From: Rhizobium sp. Root1212
GTDB taxonomy: Bacteria; Pseudomonadota; Alphaproteobacteria; Rhizobiales; Rhizobiaceae
Direction: 5' to 3'
DNA length: 64,000 bases
Assembly: GCF_001424985.1 (NCBI RefSeq)
Contig: NZ_LMDA01000023.1
Location: 303,257-367,256 of the forward strand
Below are positions 42,784 through 52,120 of this stretch, piece after piece. Both the position numbers and the translations under genes were made by a program. The notes beneath the pieces were generated by a model, which had not been told where the DNA came from, made no database searches, and was given only the letters and a program-made list of their open reading frames with translations. How positions within the stretch are numbered: position 1 is the first letter of the stretch; each line of letters starts with the position of its first letter.

Positions 42784-43683
42784 GTGGGGAATGACGTGAA
42801 CTTCAAGGCAACGCTGATCGGCTTTTCGGCCATTCTCATGTGGTCGCTTCTGGCGCTGTTTACGGCCGCCTCCGGCACGATGCCGCCCTTTCAGCTCAGC
42901 GCCATCTGCTTTGCTATCGGCAGCCTGCCGGGCATCGTCGTGCTCGCTCTGAAGCCGGAGCGGCTGGCGCTGTTGAAACAGCCGGCCAAGGTCTGGATCG
43001 TCGGCATTGCCGGCCTGTTCGGCTATCATTTCCTGTATTTCACGGCGCTTCGAAATGCGCCGGCCGTCGAGGCCGGGCTGATCGCCTATCTCTGGCCCCT
43101 GCTGATCGTCGTCGGCTCGGCGCTGCTGCCGGGTGAGCGGCTGCGCTGGTATCACGTGCTGGGCGCGCTTTGCGGCCTGTGCGGCACGGTCCTGATCGTC
43201 GCCCGCAATGGCGTCCAGTTCGATGAAGCCTATACGATGGGTTATGGCGCGGCCTTGGCCTGCGCCTTCACATGGTCGGCCTATTCGCTGCTCAGCCGCC
43301 GCTTTGACGCGGTTTCGACCGATGTCGTCACCGCCTTCTGCCTCGCGACCTCGATTCTTTCCTTCCTCTGCCATCTCGGGCTGGAGCAGACCGTCTGGCC
43401 GGAAACCGCAACGCAATGGCTCGCCATCGCCGGCCTTGGCCTGCTGCCGGTGGGGGCTGCCTTCTATGCCTGGGATTATGGGGTCAAGAACGGCGATATC
43501 CAGCTTCTCGGCGTGGCAAGCTATGCCGCGCCGGTGCTGTCCACGCTCATCCTCGTGCTGTTCGGCTTTGCCGAGCCGTCGTGGCGCATCGCGCTCGCCT
43601 GCCTGTTCGTCACCGGCGGCGCGGTTCTTGCCGCCCGCGATGTGATCTTCCGCAAGCGCACCCCGCCGCAACCGGCCGAGTGA
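42784..43683 (+). CDS. EamA/DMT-family exporter, YddG-like
   Basis: 299 residues from a GTG at 42784 (AGGAT upstream); a GTG at 42796 is an alternative. Ten hydrophobic helices form two EamA repeats, with YLWPLLIVVGSALLPGERL in the first and ASYAAPVLSTLILVLFG in the second. The start FKATLIGFSAILMWSLLALF resembles YddG, an exporter of aromatic amino acids. The substrate is inferred from this resemblance. It converges with gloB with a 3-base gap. Confidence 0.88.
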   Translation: MGNDVNFKATLIGFSAILMWSLLALFTAASGTMPPFQLSAICFAIGSLPGIVVLALKPERLALLKQPAKVWIVGIAGLFGYHFLYFTALRNAPAVEAGLIAYLWPLLIVVGSALLPGERLRWYHVLGALCGLCGTVLIVARNGVQFDEAYTMGYGAALACAFTWSAYSLLSRRFDAVSTDVVTAFCLATSILSFLCHLGLEQTVWPETATQWLAIAGLGLLPVGAAFYAWDYGVKNGDIQLLGVASYAAPVLSTLILVLFGFAEPSWRIALACLFVTGGAVLAARDVIFRKRTPPQPAE

Positions 43684-43686
43684 GCC

Positions 43687-44457
43687 TCAGAAATTGTCCT
43701 TGCGCTTGCGGATTTCGGCAAAGACCTCCGCATCCGACGCATTTTGAAGCCCGAGATGCCTGCGGATCGCCGGGTCCGCGGCGCGCAGGAAGGGATTGGT
43801 GCGTTTTTCCAGCGCAAGCGTCGTCGGCGCGGTAAATTCGCCCTTGGCGCGCTTGGCCTCGATCTCGGCCGCGCGTTTGGCAAGCTCGGCATTGTCGGGA
43901 TCGACAGTTACGGCGAAGCGGGCATTGGATAACGTGTACTCGTGACCGAAATAGACGGTGGTCTCGTCCGGCAACGCCATCAGCTTCGACAGCGACGCCC
44001 ACATATCGGCCGCCGTGCCCTCGAAAAGCCGGCCGCAGCCGAGCGCAAACAGCGTATCGGCGGCAAACAGCAGCTTGTCGTCCGGCAGGTAAAAACAGAT
44101 ATGCCCCGCCGTGTGGCCGGGCGTCTCGATCACCTCGAGCCGGTGGCCGGCAAAATCGAAACTCCCGCCGCCGGCAATGGTCATGTCGATGCCGGGAATT
44201 TTCGAGGCTTCCCCCGCCGGTCCGATGATCGTGCAGCCGAACCGCGTCTTCAGCGCCAGATTGGCATCGACATGGTCCGGGTGGTGATGGGTGGTGAGGA
44301 TGTGCGTCAGCGTCCAGCCGCGCCGGGCGAGCGCGCCGAGGATCGCCTGTTCCTCCGGCGCATCGATCGAGGCCGTCGCGCCGCTTTTCGGATCGTGAAG
44401 GAGCACGCCGAAATTATCGGTGCGGCAGGGGAAGAGTTCGACGTCGAGCGCGGTCAT
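43687..44457 (-). CDS. gloB: Hydroxyacylglutathione hydrolase (glyoxalase II)
   Basis: 256 residues. A metallo-beta-lactamase fold with the dinuclear metal motif THHHPDHVD, further His in ETPGHTAGH and FGHEYT, and Asp in [15 protein letters not shown]. The C-terminal HAGH domain ([12 protein letters not shown]) is present. It hydrolyses S-lactoylglutathione to lactate and glutathione. It is divergent from the methyltransferase gene with a 76-bp gap. Confidence 0.95.
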   Translation of the reverse strand: MTALDVELFPCRTDNFGVLLHDPKSGATASIDAPEEQAILGALARRGWTLTHILTTHHHPDHVDANLALKTRFGCTIIGPAGEASKIPGIDMTIAGGGSFDFAGHRLEVIETPGHTAGHICFYLPDDKLLFAADTLFALGCGRLFEGTAADMWASLSKLMALPDETTVYFGHEYTLSNARFAVTVDPDNAELAKRAAEIEAKRAKGEFTAPTTLALEKRTNPFLRAADPAIRRHLGLQNASDAEVFAEIRKRKDNF

Positions 44458-44533
44458 GGCCTTGGGTCCCGATCAGCAGTATAGCGCGGAATGTAGCGGC
44501 ATGCGGCTTGAAGTCCAGCCGTAGCATTCTAAC

Positions 44534-45298
44534 ATGAGTGCCATGCACGCCGATATCGTCGATCTCCGCCAGTTCTATCATTCGCCGCTCGGGCGGTTTG
44601 CCGAGCAGTCCATTGCCATGGCGCTGTCGTCGGTGTGGGCGCGGCTGCCGGAAGAGCGGCTGGTCGGTCTCGGCTATACGATTCCCTATCTCGACCGCTT
44701 CCGCACTGACACCGAGCGCACCTTCGCCTTCATGCCGGCGGGGCAGGGGGCGGTGAACTGGCCGGTCTCGGAGCTTTCCTCCACCGCGCTGGTCTTCGAC
44801 GAAGAACTGCCGCTGCCTGATTCCTCCATCGATCGTGTTCTGATGGTGCATTCGCTGGAATTTGCCGAAAACCCGCGCGAGACGATGAAGGAGCTTTGGC
44901 GGGTGCTCGCCCCCGGCGGCCGCCTCGTCATTGTCGTGCCGAACCGGCGCGGCGTCTGGGCGCGCATGGAGCACACGCCGTTCGGCTCCGGCCGTCCCTA
45001 TTCACGCGGGCAGCTGACCTCGCTGCTGCGCGAAACCAATTTCACCCCCGGCGCCACCGCCGAGGCGTTGTTCTTCCCGCCATCGAAGCACAAGACGGTG
45101 CTGAACCTGCGCAGCGGCTTCGAAAAGATCGGTCGCTCCCTCTGGCCGGTCTTTTCCGGCGTCATCATCGTCGAGGCGCAGAAGCGGCTCTATCAGGGCC
45201 TGCCCGTCGCCGCCCGCGCCTCGCGCCGTGTCTTCGTGCCGGTGCTGGCGCCGCATGGCGTTCCGACCACCCGCGAAAGCGTGCCGCGCCGGCGCTAA
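44534..45298 (+). CDS. SAM-dependent methyltransferase (class I, Methyltransf_11 type)
   Basis: 254 residues. The fold is recognised by LVGLGYTIPYL as the SAM loop, LPLPDSSIDRVLMVHSLEF, and LWRVLAPGGRLVIVVPNRRGVWAR. The C-terminus is basic (TTRESVPRRR). The substrate is unknown. The loop is a divergent form of the usual GxGxG. The next gene (hisC) is 240 bases away and separated by repeat copy 6. The divergent arrangement with gloB is, from memory, common in rhizobia. Confidence 0.85.
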   Translation: MSAMHADIVDLRQFYHSPLGRFAEQSIAMALSSVWARLPEERLVGLGYTIPYLDRFRTDTERTFAFMPAGQGAVNWPVSELSSTALVFDEELPLPDSSIDRVLMVHSLEFAENPRETMKELWRVLAPGGRLVIVVPNRRGVWARMEHTPFGSGRPYSRGQLTSLLRETNFTPGATAEALFFPPSKHKTVLNLRSGFEKIGRSLWPVFSGVIIVEAQKRLYQGLPVAARASRRVFVPVLAPHGVPTTRESVPRRR

Positions 45299-45308
45299 GA
45301 CCGAGATC

Positions 45309-45441
45309 GTTCCCTCTCCCCGCCTGCGGGGAGAGGGTTAGGGTGAGGGGCAAAACTTTCATCCTTGAGTGTGCCGTGGCATTGCCCCTCATCCGCCCTA
45401 TCGGGCACCTTCTCCCCGCCTGCGGGGAGAAGGGATATGCC
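45309..45441. repeat. Intergenic palindromic repeat, RIME-like (copy 6)
   Basis: It begins with CCCTCTCCCCGCCTGCGGGG and GAGAGGGTTAGGGTGAGGGGC, and ends with GCCCCTCATCCGCCCTATCG and a CTTCTCCCCGCCTGCGGGGAGAAG palindrome in two halves. The two half-elements are arranged head to head. It separates the methyltransferase and hisC genes, which are on the same strand, so it may divide two transcripts. Confidence 0.85.
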
Positions 45442-45539
45442 GCGCCTTCCGCGTCCTACTTCCTCGAAACCCTCGACAAGACCGCCCCGGCTCGCTATTG
45501 CCAGAGCCTTGTTTCAACCGTCCTTGAAAGCCTGATCCC

Positions 45540-46640
45540 ATGACGACGACAAACGCGCCTGCGCCACGCCCCGGTATTCTCGATATCGCCGCTTACGTGC
45601 CGGGCAAGGAGCATGCTCCGGGCGTCGCCAAGGTCTTCAAGCTCTCCTCCAACGAGACCCCGCTCGGCGCAAGCCCCAAGGCCATCGAAGCCTTCCAGAA
45701 GGCCGCCGCCAGCCTCGAGCGCTACCCGGACGGCCAGGCCACCGAACTGCGCGAAGCCATCGCCGCCACCTACGGCCTCAATACCGCCAACCTGATCTGC
45801 GGCAACGGTTCGGACGAGCTGCTGGGCCTACTCTGCCACGTCTATCTCGGCACTGGTGACGAGGGCATCATCACCGAGCATGGCTTCCTCGTCTACAAGA
45901 TCCAGATCATGGCCGCCGGCGCCACCCCGGTCGTCGTCAAGGAAAAGGATTGCCGCGTCGATGTCGACGCCATCCTCGCCGCGGTGACGGAAAAGACCAG
46001 GATCGTCTTCATCGCCAACCCGGCAAACCCGACCGGCACCTATCTCCCGGTCGACGAAGTCCGCCGCCTGCAGGCCGGCCTGCCGAAGCACGTCATCCTC
46101 GTGCTCGATGCCGCCTACGCCGAATATGTCCGCCGCAACGATTACGAGACCGGCATCGAACTCGTCTCGTCGAACCAGAACGTGGTGATGACCCGCACCT
46201 TCTCGAAGATCTACGGTCTTGCAGCGCTGCGCATCGGCTGGATGTATGCGCCGCTTGCGATCGTCGATGCGCTGAACCGCGTGCGCGGCCCCTTCAACAT
46301 GAACTCGGCCGCCATTGCCGCCGGTGCCGCCGCCATGCGCGATCAGGCCTTCGCCGCGACCGCCGTCGAGCACAACAGCGAATGGCTCGGCCGCGTCACC
46401 GGCGCGCTCTCGTCCCTCGGCCTCAAGGTCACGCCGTCGGTCACCAATTTCGTCCTCATCCACTTCCCCGACATCGACGGCAAGCGTGCGCCGGACGCTG
46501 ACGAATTCCTGACGAGCCGCGGCTACATCCTGCGCGCCGTGCGCGGCTACGGCTTCCCCAACGCGCTGCGCATGACCATCGGCTCGGAACAAGCCAATGA
46601 GGGCGTGATCGCCGCGCTGACCGAATTCATGGACCGCTGA
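45540..46640 (+). CDS. hisC: Histidinol-phosphate/aromatic aminotransferase
   Basis: 366 residues. A fold-type I PLP enzyme: [15 protein letters not shown] near the N-terminus, [11 protein letters not shown], and the PLP lysine in [18 protein letters not shown]. It transaminates histidinol phosphate, or phenylpyruvate and 4-hydroxyphenylpyruvate in tyrosine/phenylalanine synthesis. The tyrC gene starts 2 bases after its stop, which favours an aromatic role here. Confidence 0.93.
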   Translation: MTTTNAPAPRPGILDIAAYVPGKEHAPGVAKVFKLSSNETPLGASPKAIEAFQKAAASLERYPDGQATELREAIAATYGLNTANLICGNGSDELLGLLCHVYLGTGDEGIITEHGFLVYKIQIMAAGATPVVVKEKDCRVDVDAILAAVTEKTRIVFIANPANPTGTYLPVDEVRRLQAGLPKHVILVLDAAYAEYVRRNDYETGIELVSSNQNVVMTRTFSKIYGLAALRIGWMYAPLAIVDALNRVRGPFNMNSAAIAAGAAAMRDQAFAATAVEHNSEWLGRVTGALSSLGLKVTPSVTNFVLIHFPDIDGKRAPDADEFLTSRGYILRAVRGYGFPNALRMTIGSEQANEGVIAALTEFMDR

Positions 46641-46642
46641 TC

Positions 46643-47566
46643 ATGGCCCGGCAATTCGAAACCATCGCGCTGATCGGTATCGGCCTCATCGGGTCTTCCA
46701 TCGCCCGTGAGATCAAGGACAAGGGCCTTGCCGGCACCGTCGTCGTCTCAACCCGCAGCCCAGAGACGCTGAAGCGCGCCGAAGAACTCGGCCTCGGAGA
46801 CCGCTATACCCTCAGCGCCGCCGAGGCGGTGAAGGATGCCGATCTGGTGATTGTCTCCGTCCCGGTCGGTGCCTCCGGCGCGGTTGCGGCCGAAATCGCG
46901 CCGCATCTGAAACAACGTGCCATCGTCACCGATGTCGGCTCGACCAAGGGCTCGGTCATCGCTCAAATGGCGCCCCACATGCCGGCGCACGTCCATTTCA
47001 TCCCTGGTCATCCCATCGCCGGCACGGAATATTCCGGCCCGGATGCCGGTTTCATCGGCCTGTTCAAGGGCCGCTGGTGCATCCTCACGCCACTGCCGGA
47101 GACGGATGCAGACGCGAAGGCGAAACTGCGCCATTTCTGGGAAACGCTGGGCTCCATGGTCGATGACATGGACCCGGAGCATCATGACAAGGTGCTGGCG
47201 ATCGTTTCGCATCTGCCGCACATCATCGCCTACAATATCGTCGGCACAGCCGACGATCTGGAGACGGTGACCGAATCGGAAGTCATCAAATATTCGGCTT
47301 CAGGTTTCCGCGATTTCACCCGCCTTGCGGCCTCGGACCCGACCATGTGGCGCGACGTCTGCCTGCACAACAAGGATGCGATCCTGGAAATGCTGGCACG
47401 CTTTTCGGAAGATCTCGCCTATCTGCAGCGGGCGATCCGCTGGGGCGATGGCGACAAGCTGTTCGATCTCTTCACCCGCACCCGCGCCGTCCGCCGCTCG
47501 ATCATCCAGGCCGGCCAGGATACCGACATGGTCGATTTCGGCCGCCACGCCATGGACAAGAAGTAA
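46643..47566 (+). CDS. tyrC: Prephenate/arogenate (cyclohexadienyl) dehydrogenase
   Basis: 307 residues. An N-terminal NAD-binding fold (IALIGIGLIGSSIAREI) and the conserved TDVGSTKGSV, PGHPIAGTEYSG and HDKVLAIVSHLPHIIAYNIV segments identify the TyrA family. It makes 4-hydroxyphenylpyruvate or tyrosine from prephenate or arogenate. It lacks fused chorismate mutase and ACT domains. It is translated with hisC. The stop codon is part of a hairpin shared with the converging DUF2125 gene. Confidence 0.94.
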   Translation: MARQFETIALIGIGLIGSSIAREIKDKGLAGTVVVSTRSPETLKRAEELGLGDRYTLSAAEAVKDADLVIVSVPVGASGAVAAEIAPHLKQRAIVTDVGSTKGSVIAQMAPHMPAHVHFIPGHPIAGTEYSGPDAGFIGLFKGRWCILTPLPETDADAKAKLRHFWETLGSMVDDMDPEHHDKVLAIVSHLPHIIAYNIVGTADDLETVTESEVIKYSASGFRDFTRLAASDPTMWRDVCLHNKDAILEMLARFSEDLAYLQRAIRWGDGDKLFDLFTRTRAVRRSIIQAGQDTDMVDFGRHAMDKK

Positions 47567-47585
47567 CCGGCGTTACAACGCCGGT
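47566..47585. terminator. Hairpin between convergent tyrC and DUF2125 genes
   Basis: ACCGGCGT (47566-47573) pairs with ACGCCGGT (47578-47585) around a TACA loop. The left arm begins on the last base of the tyrC stop and the loop lies in the DUF2125 stop codon. It is compact and would work on both transcripts, though there is no clear T-run. Confidence 0.5.
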
Positions 47586-48592
47586 AATTCTCCGAGCGGG
47601 AAGAAGGCCAGCGAGGCCTTGCCCTTGTGCACGTTGATCGTGACGGTCGCGTCGTCGCGACCGTTGTTCAGCGCCCGCAGCATATTAGCGATGTTGTTGA
47701 TGGCGGCGGTGGAATCCTCATCCGGGAAAGCGGCCGTCAGCACCGGTCTGGCATTGCTGATCTCCCGGATCGTCACCTTGAATTCGCCTGAAATCAGCCC
47801 TTTCGCATCGATGCTGAAGGGGCCTGAGGCATTGCCGACCATGCCGTTGCCGAGGTCGATCGTTAGGTCGCGCAATTCCCCCTTCGAACCGCGCAGCGCA
47901 TCGCCGGTGATCGCCTTATAGTCGGCAAGCCCGGCCCGGTCGAACAGGGTCAGGTCGACCGTCGCCCGTGTCGGCGGCAGCAGGCTCGGGCCGGCATCCG
48001 GGCGAAGATCCAGCGCATCGACGCTTGCGGCGATGTCGAGGTCCGGGCCATTGCGGCGCATATGGGTTTCCCCATGGGCCGCGTCGATGTCCACGCGGTC
48101 CCCGGTCAAGGGCAGCATCACGGTTGCCTTCAACTGATCATAGGTGGCGGAAAAACGGTTCATGCCGGAAAGGCCGGAGCGCATGCTGGCATGCAGCAGC
48201 GACCAGTCGGCGGAAACCCGGACGCCGGTGGAACTCCTGAATTCCGCCGGCCCATCCAGCTCGATCACTGCATGCCCCGGCTGGTACACCTGCGCCGCCG
48301 AGCGCAAAGCGCCGAAGGAGGCGGAACTGGCCAGCGTCCTGTCGTCGAGCCGCACCGTGTCGCAGAAGATGCCGATGCGGAAGGGAAAGCCCCTGACATC
48401 GAGGTCGTCGCATTCCACGGCAACACCGTTGGCGCTGCCGTCGGCAAAGGCCTGTTGCAGCCGGCCTTCCAGATAATGCGCCGTCGCAAACCACCCGCCC
48501 GTATACGCCGCCACTGCGGCGATCACGCCGATGGTCAGGCGCCGGAATTTACGGCTGGTGTTCTGGCCGCCGGCAAGCTCTGCTGCTGTCAT
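47573..48592 (-). CDS. DUF2125 family protein
   Basis: 339 residues from the ATG at 48592; the longer frame upstream is unsupported. One membrane helix (about 19-37, LTIGVIAAVAAYTGGWFATA) anchors a large periplasmic part. Typical features are the CDDLDVRGFPFRIGIFC segment and LDIAASVDALDLRPDA. The fold is probably related to the AsmA/TamB-type repeat proteins, an inference. The function is unknown. It is divergent from chaC. Confidence 0.85.
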   Translation of the reverse strand: MTAAELAGGQNTSRKFRRLTIGVIAAVAAYTGGWFATAHYLEGRLQQAFADGSANGVAVECDDLDVRGFPFRIGIFCDTVRLDDRTLASSASFGALRSAAQVYQPGHAVIELDGPAEFRSSTGVRVSADWSLLHASMRSGLSGMNRFSATYDQLKATVMLPLTGDRVDIDAAHGETHMRRNGPDLDIAASVDALDLRPDAGPSLLPPTRATVDLTLFDRAGLADYKAITGDALRGSKGELRDLTIDLGNGMVGNASGPFSIDAKGLISGEFKVTIREISNARPVLTAAFPDEDSTAAINNIANMLRALNNGRDDATVTINVHKGKASLAFFPLGELPAL

Positions 48593-48741
48593 GTCCGTCT
48601 CCGATGAAGCCCTTCCGGGAGAAGGGCCAGACCTGTCTTCCACACCCGACGATCCCGAGCCGAGGCCTGAAAACCGATTTCGATGATGGGGATTATGCGT
48701 TAGGAAAAGTTCAGAATGATGTTCGGATCGCGCAAGCGACG

Positions 48742-49353
48742 ATGAGACTGATGGCACCGGATATGGACGATTTTTGGGTCTTTGGCTACGGGTCGCTGAT
48801 GTGGAATCCCGGCTTTCCGTTCGAAAGCCGGGTTGCGGGCCGCACCTTCGGCTATCGCCGTGCGCTCTGCGTCCGCTCCTTCGATCATCGCGGCACGCCG
48901 GAAAATCCGGGTCTGGTTCTGGGCCTCGACCGCGGCGGCTCCTGCCGTGGCGTCGCCTTCCGGGTTCCACCGGAGCACCGCGAGCCGACCCTTGCCTATC
49001 TGCGCGAACGCGAGCTTTTCGCCAGCGTCTATGTGGAGCGCCACCTGCCGGTGACGCTGGCGGATGGCCGCCGCATCGGTGCGCTCGCCTATGTGGTGGA
49101 TCGCAGCCATCCGCAATATGCCGGGGCGCTGGCGGCCGGGGAGGCTGCGGGCATCGTGGCGAATGCGCAGGGAAAATCAGGGCCGAATCGGGATTACGTC
49201 TTCAACACGCTCGCCCATCTGCAGGAGATGGGCATCCATGATCCCTGGCTGGAGGAGTTGGCCGGGTATCTGAAGGCGGGTTTGGCGACGACCGCTTCAC
49301 CCCCCTCCGCCCTATCGGGCATCTACCCCTCAAGGCCGGAGATCGGCAAGTAG
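48742..49353 (+). CDS. Gamma-glutamylcyclotransferase (ChaC family) with repeat-derived tail
   Basis: 203 residues from the ATG at 48742; ATGs at 48751 and 48763 are also possible. It degrades glutathione to 5-oxoproline and Cys-Gly. The N-terminal FGYGSLMWNPGF is the ChaC substrate loop and the catalytic Glu should be in the RERELFASVY region. The domain should end near LAGYLKAGL. The last 21 residues (from about TTASPPSALSG) are encoded by the second-family repeat at 49293-49416, so the original stop seems to have been replaced. Confidence 0.88.
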   Translation: MRLMAPDMDDFWVFGYGSLMWNPGFPFESRVAGRTFGYRRALCVRSFDHRGTPENPGLVLGLDRGGSCRGVAFRVPPEHREPTLAYLRERELFASVYVERHLPVTLADGRRIGALAYVVDRSHPQYAGALAAGEAAGIVANAQGKSGPNRDYVFNTLAHLQEMGIHDPWLEELAGYLKAGLATTASPPSALSGIYPSRPEIGK

Positions 49354-49416
49354 CGGCCTCGCGCTCCCAAGCTCCCCCCTTGAGGGGAAGATGTTACGAA
49401 GTGACAGAGGGGGGTG
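49293..49416. repeat. Intergenic palindromic repeat, second family (copy 2), overlapping the chaC end
   Basis: It is bounded by GCTTCACCCCCCTCC and ACAGAGGGGGGTG and contains the units CTACCCCTCAAGG and CCCCTTGAGGGGAAGATG. It matches the element at 37356-37477. The first 61 bases are inside the chaC reading frame; the rest fills the gap to plsC. Confidence 0.8.
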
Positions 49417-49441
49417 TTTGCGGCAAACGCCGGCCCCGCCA

Positions 49442-50236
49442 TCACCCCCGGCTCGTATCTCCCGTCAGCACCCGATAACGCTCGGCGGCCGCCGGCGGTA
49501 GCGGCAGCTTGGGGTTGGCCTGAATGGTCTCCACCAGCAGCTTGTCGCTCGCCGCTTCCATGGTCTCGATCAGCTTGGCATGGAAATGATCCGGATCATC
49601 CCCCGGCGGGATCGGCGGCAGGATGCGGACTTTGAAATGCCCCGGAAACCGCAGGAATTTCCGCCGCGGCCAGAACAGCCCCGGATGCATGACGACGGGC
49701 ACCACCGGCATATCGAGATCGCGATAGAGCCGGGCGATGCCGTATTTGTAGTCCGGGGCAGCACCCGGCGGCCGGCGCGTGCCTTCGGGGTAGATGATCA
49801 ACTGGCGGCCGTTTTCCATCTCGCGGTGGGTGCGCTCCATCACGGCGGCCATGGCCTTGCCGCGGGCGGCGCGGTTGACGGGCACCATGCGCTGCTTCTT
49901 GACGTACCAGCCAAACAGCGGAATCCAGGTCAGCTCGCGCTTCAGGATGTAGAACGGATCGGCAAGCCAGGGCAGCAGCGCAAACACATCCCAGAAAGAC
50001 TGGTGTTTCGGCGCGAAGATGTAGCCGCCCTCCGGCAGGTTCTCCAGCCCCTCGATCTCGAAGGTGGTGCCGACGACCTTTTCGAATAGCCAGTTGTTGC
50101 TGCGCGCCCAGTTCTTCGGCACGAACCACGAGGTCTTGCGCGGTACGAGGAAGTAGATCGGCGTGAACACGATCATCTGCAGGATCAGGTTGGCGTAGAA
50201 CAGGGTGTTGAACAGGACTGAACGCAGAGGGATCAT
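49442..50236 (-). CDS. plsC: 1-acyl-sn-glycerol-3-phosphate acyltransferase
   Basis: 264 residues. It adds the second acyl chain in phosphatidic acid synthesis. The HxxxxD motif is in PKHQSFWD and the glycerophosphate-binding region is IYPEGTRRPPG. An N-terminal hydrophobic segment (LFYANLILQMIVFTPIYFLV) should attach it to the inner membrane. The neighbouring ydcF is on the same strand 96 bases upstream. Confidence 0.93.
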   Translation of the reverse strand: MIPLRSVLFNTLFYANLILQMIVFTPIYFLVPRKTSWFVPKNWARSNNWLFEKVVGTTFEIEGLENLPEGGYIFAPKHQSFWDVFALLPWLADPFYILKRELTWIPLFGWYVKKQRMVPVNRAARGKAMAAVMERTHREMENGRQLIIYPEGTRRPPGAAPDYKYGIARLYRDLDMPVVPVVMHPGLFWPRRKFLRFPGHFKVRILPPIPPGDDPDHFHAKLIETMEAASDKLLVETIQANPKLPLPPAAAERYRVLTGDTSRG

Positions 50237-50332
50237 TTCACGGCTTTCGCGGGCAGGGGAGCGCGGACAGGGCTGCCCGCGGATGTCATCTGGCTGCGTA
50301 CACGATTATTGCCCCGACAGGAAGCGCCTGCG

Positions 50333-51055
50333 CTACTGCGCCGCCACGTCGTCCTTGCCGGTGCGCAGCCCGGTTGCCGAATGCGCCCCCAGCGCATCGC
50401 GCAGGGTCGCCACTGAAAACTTCGCATATTCGGAAAGGATCGCCTTCACCACCATCGGGTTGCGCAGCCAGTTGGTGCTCTTCAGGTCGGAATTGACGAC
50501 GGGGTAGGGGATGAAGTCGATGCCGGGATTGGCGCGGCGCAGCTCCAGCAGGCTGCGGGGCATATGATAATTGTTGGTGACGACGAGAATGCTGTTGTAG
50601 CCGTTCTCGCGTATCCAGTTGGCGGTCTCGTTGGCGTTGCCGATCGTGTCGATGGCGTCATGGCCGATATCGACGCAGCAATTGAAGAGATCGGCTGAGC
50701 TCTGGGTGTTGCGGCGGATCTGCCCGCGGGTGGTGGAGGGGTGCACGCCGGAAATCAGCAGCCGCTGCCCCGCGCCGGTCTTCAAAAGGTCCACCGCTTG
50801 GTCGATGCGCTGGAAGCCGCCGGTCAGCACGACGATCGCGTCGGCCTTGGGGTCGGCCGGCGGCTGCAGCGAGGCGACCTGATCGGCGAAATAGAGAAAA
50901 CCCGCCGTCGCGCAGCCGGCGACCAAAAGCAGCACGTAGAAGGTCAGGCGCACGAAACGGCGCAGCAGCCCGACGCGCCTGCGCGCGAACGATCTCCGTC
51001 CTCTCGTCGAGTCGTCTTCCACCATGGCCTGTCTCGCGGTTTCCCCAACCATCAT
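50333..51055 (-). CDS. YdcF/SanA-like DUF218 membrane protein
   Basis: 240 residues. A basic N-terminus and one membrane helix (about 34-55) precede a DUF218 domain with ADAIVVLTGGFQRIDQAVDLL, RLLISGVHP, and NANETANWIRENGYNSILVVTNNYHMPRS. The family includes ElyC and SanA, which affect envelope integrity. It lies 54 bases after ftsX on the same strand, so it may be the third gene of an ftsE-ftsX-ydcF operon. Confidence 0.88.
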   Translation of the reverse strand: MMVGETARQAMVEDDSTRGRRSFARRRVGLLRRFVRLTFYVLLLVAGCATAGFLYFADQVASLQPPADPKADAIVVLTGGFQRIDQAVDLLKTGAGQRLLISGVHPSTTRGQIRRNTQSSADLFNCCVDIGHDAIDTIGNANETANWIRENGYNSILVVTNNYHMPRSLLELRRANPGIDFIPYPVVNSDLKSTNWLRNPMVVKAILSEYAKFSVATLRDALGAHSATGLRTGKDDVAAQ

Positions 51056-51109
51056 GATTCGTCCATAGCGACAGAATGCGGCGAGGGAGGGGTGGCAGTC
51101 ATCATGGGA

Positions 51110-52120
51110 TCAATTCGGGATGGTGTCTATGCGCGCGGGGTCCGAGCGAACCTGATCGATCTCGTAAATCGTGCGCATGATGGTGAAGCGGGCCGTCAGC
51201 GTCGTCAAAAGCGCGATCACGATCATGATCGCCGCGATCCCGACGTAGCCCATATAGCCGATGGTGAAGGTGCCGAAGAGCGCTGTCGCCTGATCGCTTT
51301 CCGGCGTTGCCAGCGAGCGCGACTGCCAGAAACCGGCAACGGCAAAGCAGAAGGCCGCCAGCAGCCCGCCGGCGCCCGCGCCCTTGAGGCTTATCTTCAG
51401 AAAATGCTTCTGGAATTCCGAGGCGACAAAGCCCGCCTCGGCGCCAACGAAATGCAGCACCTCGACGATATGCCGGTTGCCGGAAAGCGTGCCGCGGGTG
51501 GCGAAAACCACCGTCAGCACCATCGCCGAAAACACCAGCACGAGAACACCGGTGCCGATCAGCGCCGTGGTGCGCGCCATGGCGACGAGACGATCGACCC
51601 AGGTGCGGTGATCGTCGAGATAGGCCTGCGGGATCGTCTCGGCGAGGGCCGCGCGCATCGCAGTGAAATCCGGCGGATTCTGCTCGTCGATGGTGATGAT
51701 GACGAGGCGCGGCACCGGCAGGTCGTCGAGGTTCAGGCCTTCGCCGAGCCAGGGTTCCAGCAGCCGCGCGGTCGCCTCGCGATCGACGATATTGCCCGAG
51801 ACAGTGCCGCCGAAGGTCAGCGCCAGATCGCGGGCATCGGCAAGCGCCTTGTCCATGTCCTGGCCTTCCACCGGCTTGATCTGGATGGTGATCTCGCGGG
51901 AGATCTGGCTCTGCCAGCTTTGGGCGGTGGCGCGCACCATGCTGACGGCGCCGAGCGTCAGGCAGGCGAGAAAGGCCATGATGGCGATCACCAGCATCAG
52001 GGCATTGCCGGAGACATTGGCGGACGGAACGATCGGTGCGGTCGGCCGCACCTTGAGCGGCGGCCGGCGCGCTTCGCGGCCGGCTCTCTCCGGCGGTATC
52101 TGGGTGGGAGCCTCACTCAT
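51110..52120 (-). CDS. ftsX: Cell division ABC transporter permease FtsX
   Basis: 336 residues. An N-terminal helix (about 41-65), a periplasmic domain of about 120 residues and three more helices near 190, 240 and 295 fit FtsX. The motif EVLHFVGAEAGFVASEF is typical. FtsX with FtsE regulates peptidoglycan hydrolases at the division site. It overlaps the end of ftsE by 8 bases. Confidence 0.93.
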   Translation of the reverse strand: MSEAPTQIPPERAGREARRPPLKVRPTAPIVPSANVSGNALMLVIAIMAFLACLTLGAVSMVRATAQSWQSQISREITIQIKPVEGQDMDKALADARDLALTFGGTVSGNIVDREATARLLEPWLGEGLNLDDLPVPRLVIITIDEQNPPDFTAMRAALAETIPQAYLDDHRTWVDRLVAMARTTALIGTGVLVLVFSAMVLTVVFATRGTLSGNRHIVEVLHFVGAEAGFVASEFQKHFLKISLKGAGAGGLLAAFCFAVAGFWQSRSLATPESDQATALFGTFTIGYMGYVGIAAIMIVIALLTTLTARFTIMRTIYEIDQVRSDPARIDTIPN

